This document shows, in pieces, positions 49,749 through 52,601 of a DNA stretch of 52,601 nt. The stretch is from Nemertoderma westbladi (lineage: Eukaryota > Xenacoelomorpha > Nemertodermatida > Nemertodermatidae). Numbering within the stretch: the stretch's first letter is position 1; each line of letters begins with the position of its first letter. The position numbers were made by a program, and so were the translations under genes. The notes below the pieces were generated by a model that was not told the origin of the DNA, searched no databases, and saw only the letters and a program-made list of their open reading frames with translations. Location: positions 1 through 52,601 of the forward strand of contig JAUCBJ010004842.1 in NCBI GenBank assembly GCA_032718475.1. Reading direction: 5' to 3'.

Positions 49749-52404
49749 CCCTTACAAGCCCAAGGCCTTTTCTACTCCTGAAAAGCCCAGGGGGGGTGGG
49801 GGGTGTGTGGATTCCACCCCCCCCCCCCCCCCCCCCCCCCCCCTCTACTGATCACGGCTATTTGTAAATGGATTTTTTTGAAATTTGATGGAAACCTACA
49901 CATACATATTACAAACTCAAAACAAACAAAAAAATTGAAAACCACTGTAGTGACACTGTGTTGGCACTTTTCGCACAGGGTACCAAAAAAAATTCTGCAC
50001 CATGCTTATTGCGGCTCTTTATGTTTGAATGTTTTGGTCAAAATTGGTCAAACCGTAAACAAACATATTACAAAAATGGATCTGAAGAAAATTCCTGAAA
50101 GATTCGTCGGATTGACACTAATAGCACATTTAGTGGTGCTAAAAAATTTCTTTTCATGCATATTTTTTGAAAATTTTTCGAAAAATCTAATTATTTACAT
50201 GCAAATACACTTTTGTATACAATACAACCATGCTGATTCGAAAATCCATTGTCTATTTTTTAACTGCAATTCAAGTTTTTCCGCAATTGCGATGTCAATT
50301 TTTTAGAATTTGACTACTTGCACTATTTGTGCTATTGTGGTACTTCTTAAAAATTCCGAATTTTGACATAGAATTATACACAATCTTGTTATAAATGGAT
50401 TCAGCGTTCAAAATAACCCAATATCACCGATATACACCATGTCCCAGAATATACAGTAGTGTCGTAATTCAGTGACACGCCCCCCCCCCCCCCCCCCCAC
50501 CCCTAATTTTTCTGCAAATCGTAATGAGATTGCATGAAATTTGAAACAGAGATAGTTTCACCTCCCGACCACTGACTGGGTGAGCCAGAATTTTTATTTT
50601 TGCTTTCAATCTTTAGCTACAAGCGTTTAAAAAAAGTGTCTCCAGCGATATTACACCAGTTACACCGCAGTTATTCTTCTACATTATAGCTGTTTGTTGG
50701 TACCAAAGGGAAGATGGCCCTGCATGGATTTCAAATATGTAACGCAATTTGAATTTCGTTGAAAAATGGCTGAGATATGAGCGTTCAAATGTTGCATGGT
50801 TATGCAACTGCGCGAGGCTATTTTATTCTATTTAATAAATGCATCATAATCTGGAATATTTTGTTTATCCACGTTTGTTTGTTTATACGTAGCTGGGCAA
50901 CAGTGCATTACATCTTTAATCATACTATTACGTAGCTATTCATACATTCAATGGTCACAAGACGCCTCGCAGAATCGCTAGCATTAAAGTGGGAGAAGCC
51001 CTACTCGTCGATCATGGGATGGGTGCGAAACAGGCTGTCGTTTGCTGTTCTGCGTGCTAAAGGGTCATGTATTCGTGGGTCTCGGACAAAGTGGCATTCC
51101 GCAGGAGCTGTGGATGGGGCATCTGCACCATTAGAGCACTACCCCTAACTTTTACAACGAAAGCCCCAAGGAAGGGCAGCTACGGGTGGGTGGGATAACT
51201 TGATCATTCTATATTTAGTTATTTCTTAATTAGTTATTTCTTAATTAGTTATTTCTTATTTACCTATTTGTAATAATTGTGCTTTGCTTGGTTTCACTAT
51301 AATAATTGTTTAATAATGATGTATGAATGGCTAAATGTTTGAGCTATTCATACATTTAAAAAATGTTCCAGAATAATATGGTTTATTTATTAATAGAATA
51401 AAATAGCCTCGCGTCGTTGCAAAACCATGCAACATTTGAACGCCCATATCTCAACTATTTTTCAACGAAATTCAAATTGTGTTACATATTTGGAATCCTT
51501 GCATGACCAGCTTTCCATTGGTACCAACAAACAGCTATAAGGTAGAAGAACAAATGAGGTGTAACTGGTGTAATATCGCTGGAGACACTTTTTTTAAACG
51601 CTTGTAGCTAAAGATTGAAAGCAAAAATAAAACTTCTGACACACCCAGTCAGTAGTGGTCGAGAGGTGAAATTATCTCTGTTTCAAATTTCATGCAATCT
51701 CATTACCATTTGTAGCAAAATAAGGGGGGGGGGGGGGCGTGTCACTGAATTACCACACTATATTCTGGGACATGGTGTATATCGGTGATTTTCGCTTTTA
51801 GACGGCATTGGATATAAGTTAACTGAAACAAGTAGTTTATTTGAAAATTATATATTTGAAAAGTTCTAGTAGGTGAGCTGTTCATTTTCGAGCAATTTTG
51901 GGTAACCACAGCGTCTTATAATTGTCACCAATGAAATCAGCACATACGAATACCTCAGTCCGGATATTGACGTTGTATCCTATTTCAAAATTTGAAATTT
52001 CATACTACTTGCACTTTTGGTGCTCTTGTGGGGTGCTCTTGTGGTACATTTCAAATTCGCGAAATTTCAGCACGAAATTTTACCCATAATTGATAATTGT
52101 TTTCAATGCGTTCGGTGTTCAAAATAACCGAATTTTGACGATTTATTTCACCATAGAGTGAAGTTACCCCAAAGAAACTGAAATGTGAAATTTCAGTGCT
52201 GAAAAGTGCTGACATAGGTGTCACAGCTTCCTTTTATCTCGTAAACTACAGGTCGTGCGAACTTCTAGTTTTTTTCATAATGATCCCTGATAAATTTGAG
52301 GAATTTACATGGAATTTGGAGTTCCCTCTGATCGATCATCTCTATAGAATCTAAAAAAAACAATAGAGGAGGGTGGATTCCACCCCACCTTGGGCTTTTC
52401 AGAG
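49749..52404. mobile_element. Element H2: TTAA-type composite element, second copy
   Basis: It starts after TTAA 49745-49748 with CCCTTACAAGCCC and ends at TTGGGCTTTTCAGAG. The right target site has mutated to TTAT (52405-52408). It has the same inner inverted repeat (about 50424-51790) and loop frame (50951-51148) as H1, but no BEL insert, so it is 1.8 kb shorter. Poly-C at 49817-49843 is 27 long versus 23 in H1. Confidence 0.7.
50951..51148 (+). pseudogene. Short frame in the H2 loop
   Basis: Same 65-residue sequence as at 39941-40138 with no amino-acid change. Confidence 0.4.
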
Positions 52405-52534
52405 TTATTACAACTTTGACATTGTCTTATTAACTTAACCTATTAACCATACCCATGCCATATGGCTTTGACGCTTTTTTAATTTAAAATTGGTGAATTC
52501 AAAAATTAATAAATTCCCATATTTTGATTTTCAG

Positions 52535-52601
52535 ATATTGATGAATGCTTTACCGATACTGATAATTGCCACAGTAGTGCTAGCTGCACAAACAATGATG
52601 G
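52535..52601 (+). CDS. EGF exon E7, cut by window end
   Basis: It starts after TTTTCAG and reads DIDECFTDTDNCHSSASC and onward to the window edge. Ser6 is Phe here. Only the first four cysteines are visible. Confidence 0.88.
   Translation, partial: MLMNALPILIIATVVLAAQTMM

Overview
This is a window of an AT-rich metazoan nuclear genome, most likely an aquatic invertebrate; a tunicate or another invertebrate deuterostome would fit, but the sequence alone does not settle it. The evidence is intron-split exons for extracellular domains (one fibrinogen-related domain, seven calcium-binding EGF exons or exon remnants) with GT/AG phase-1 borders, and a dense load of animal-type retrotransposons (BEL/Pao, Ty3/gypsy, RTE and a CR1-like LINE). 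No rRNA, tRNA, CRISPR or operon structure was seen.

Host genes, all on the plus strand. Positions 111-790 are the last exon of a secreted fibrinogen-related protein. Positions 31718-52601 carry near-identical single-EGF exons: E1 broken at 31718, E2 damaged at 38601, E3-E5 intact at 44557, 44814 and 45099, E6 intact at 49590, E7 cut by the window end at 52535. The fibrinogen exon also opens in phase 1, so an EGF-array plus fibrinogen-domain gene family in tandem is the natural reading. Two untouched introns between E3 and E5 are only 134 and 162 bp; everywhere else the introns are swollen by mobile DNA.

4.1-26.3 kb is a nest of insertions. Element A is a decayed plus-strand BEL/Pao retrotransposon (gag 4107-4602, resuming at 20133 and running to integrase at 26181). 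Element B, a minus-strand BEL/Pao element (4603-20127), sits in A's gag with a 5-bp target duplication GGAAC. A CR1-like LINE (9191-13540) sits in B's RNase H region, and a short retroposed piece (about 10046-10268) sits in the LINE. B's low-coordinate LTR is cut off at about 5662 and followed by an RTE fragment, a TTAA-flanked MITE, a minisatellite and a longer tandem repeat.

26.4-38.6 kb: a GC-rich gypsy element C (26432-30852, target duplication CCAC) sits in an EGF-type intron; then broken exon E1; a full-length RTE element D with an unbroken 965-residue frame and a 14-bp target duplication (32472-35475); and a decayed LTR-element pol (F) split by an 870-bp foldback insertion.

37.8-52.6 kb is dominated by a duplicated segment (37842-43.2 kb and 48381-52.4 kb). 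Each copy holds the same decayed integrase piece, an EGF exon and a TTAA-flanked composite element (H1, H2) with nested inverted repeats. Between the copies lie a TA-flanked 1.2-kb MITE, exons E3-E5 and a gag-bearing BEL-like fragment G with poly-glycine-coding G tracts. Runs of 10-31 G or C recur throughout and are a striking feature of this DNA.
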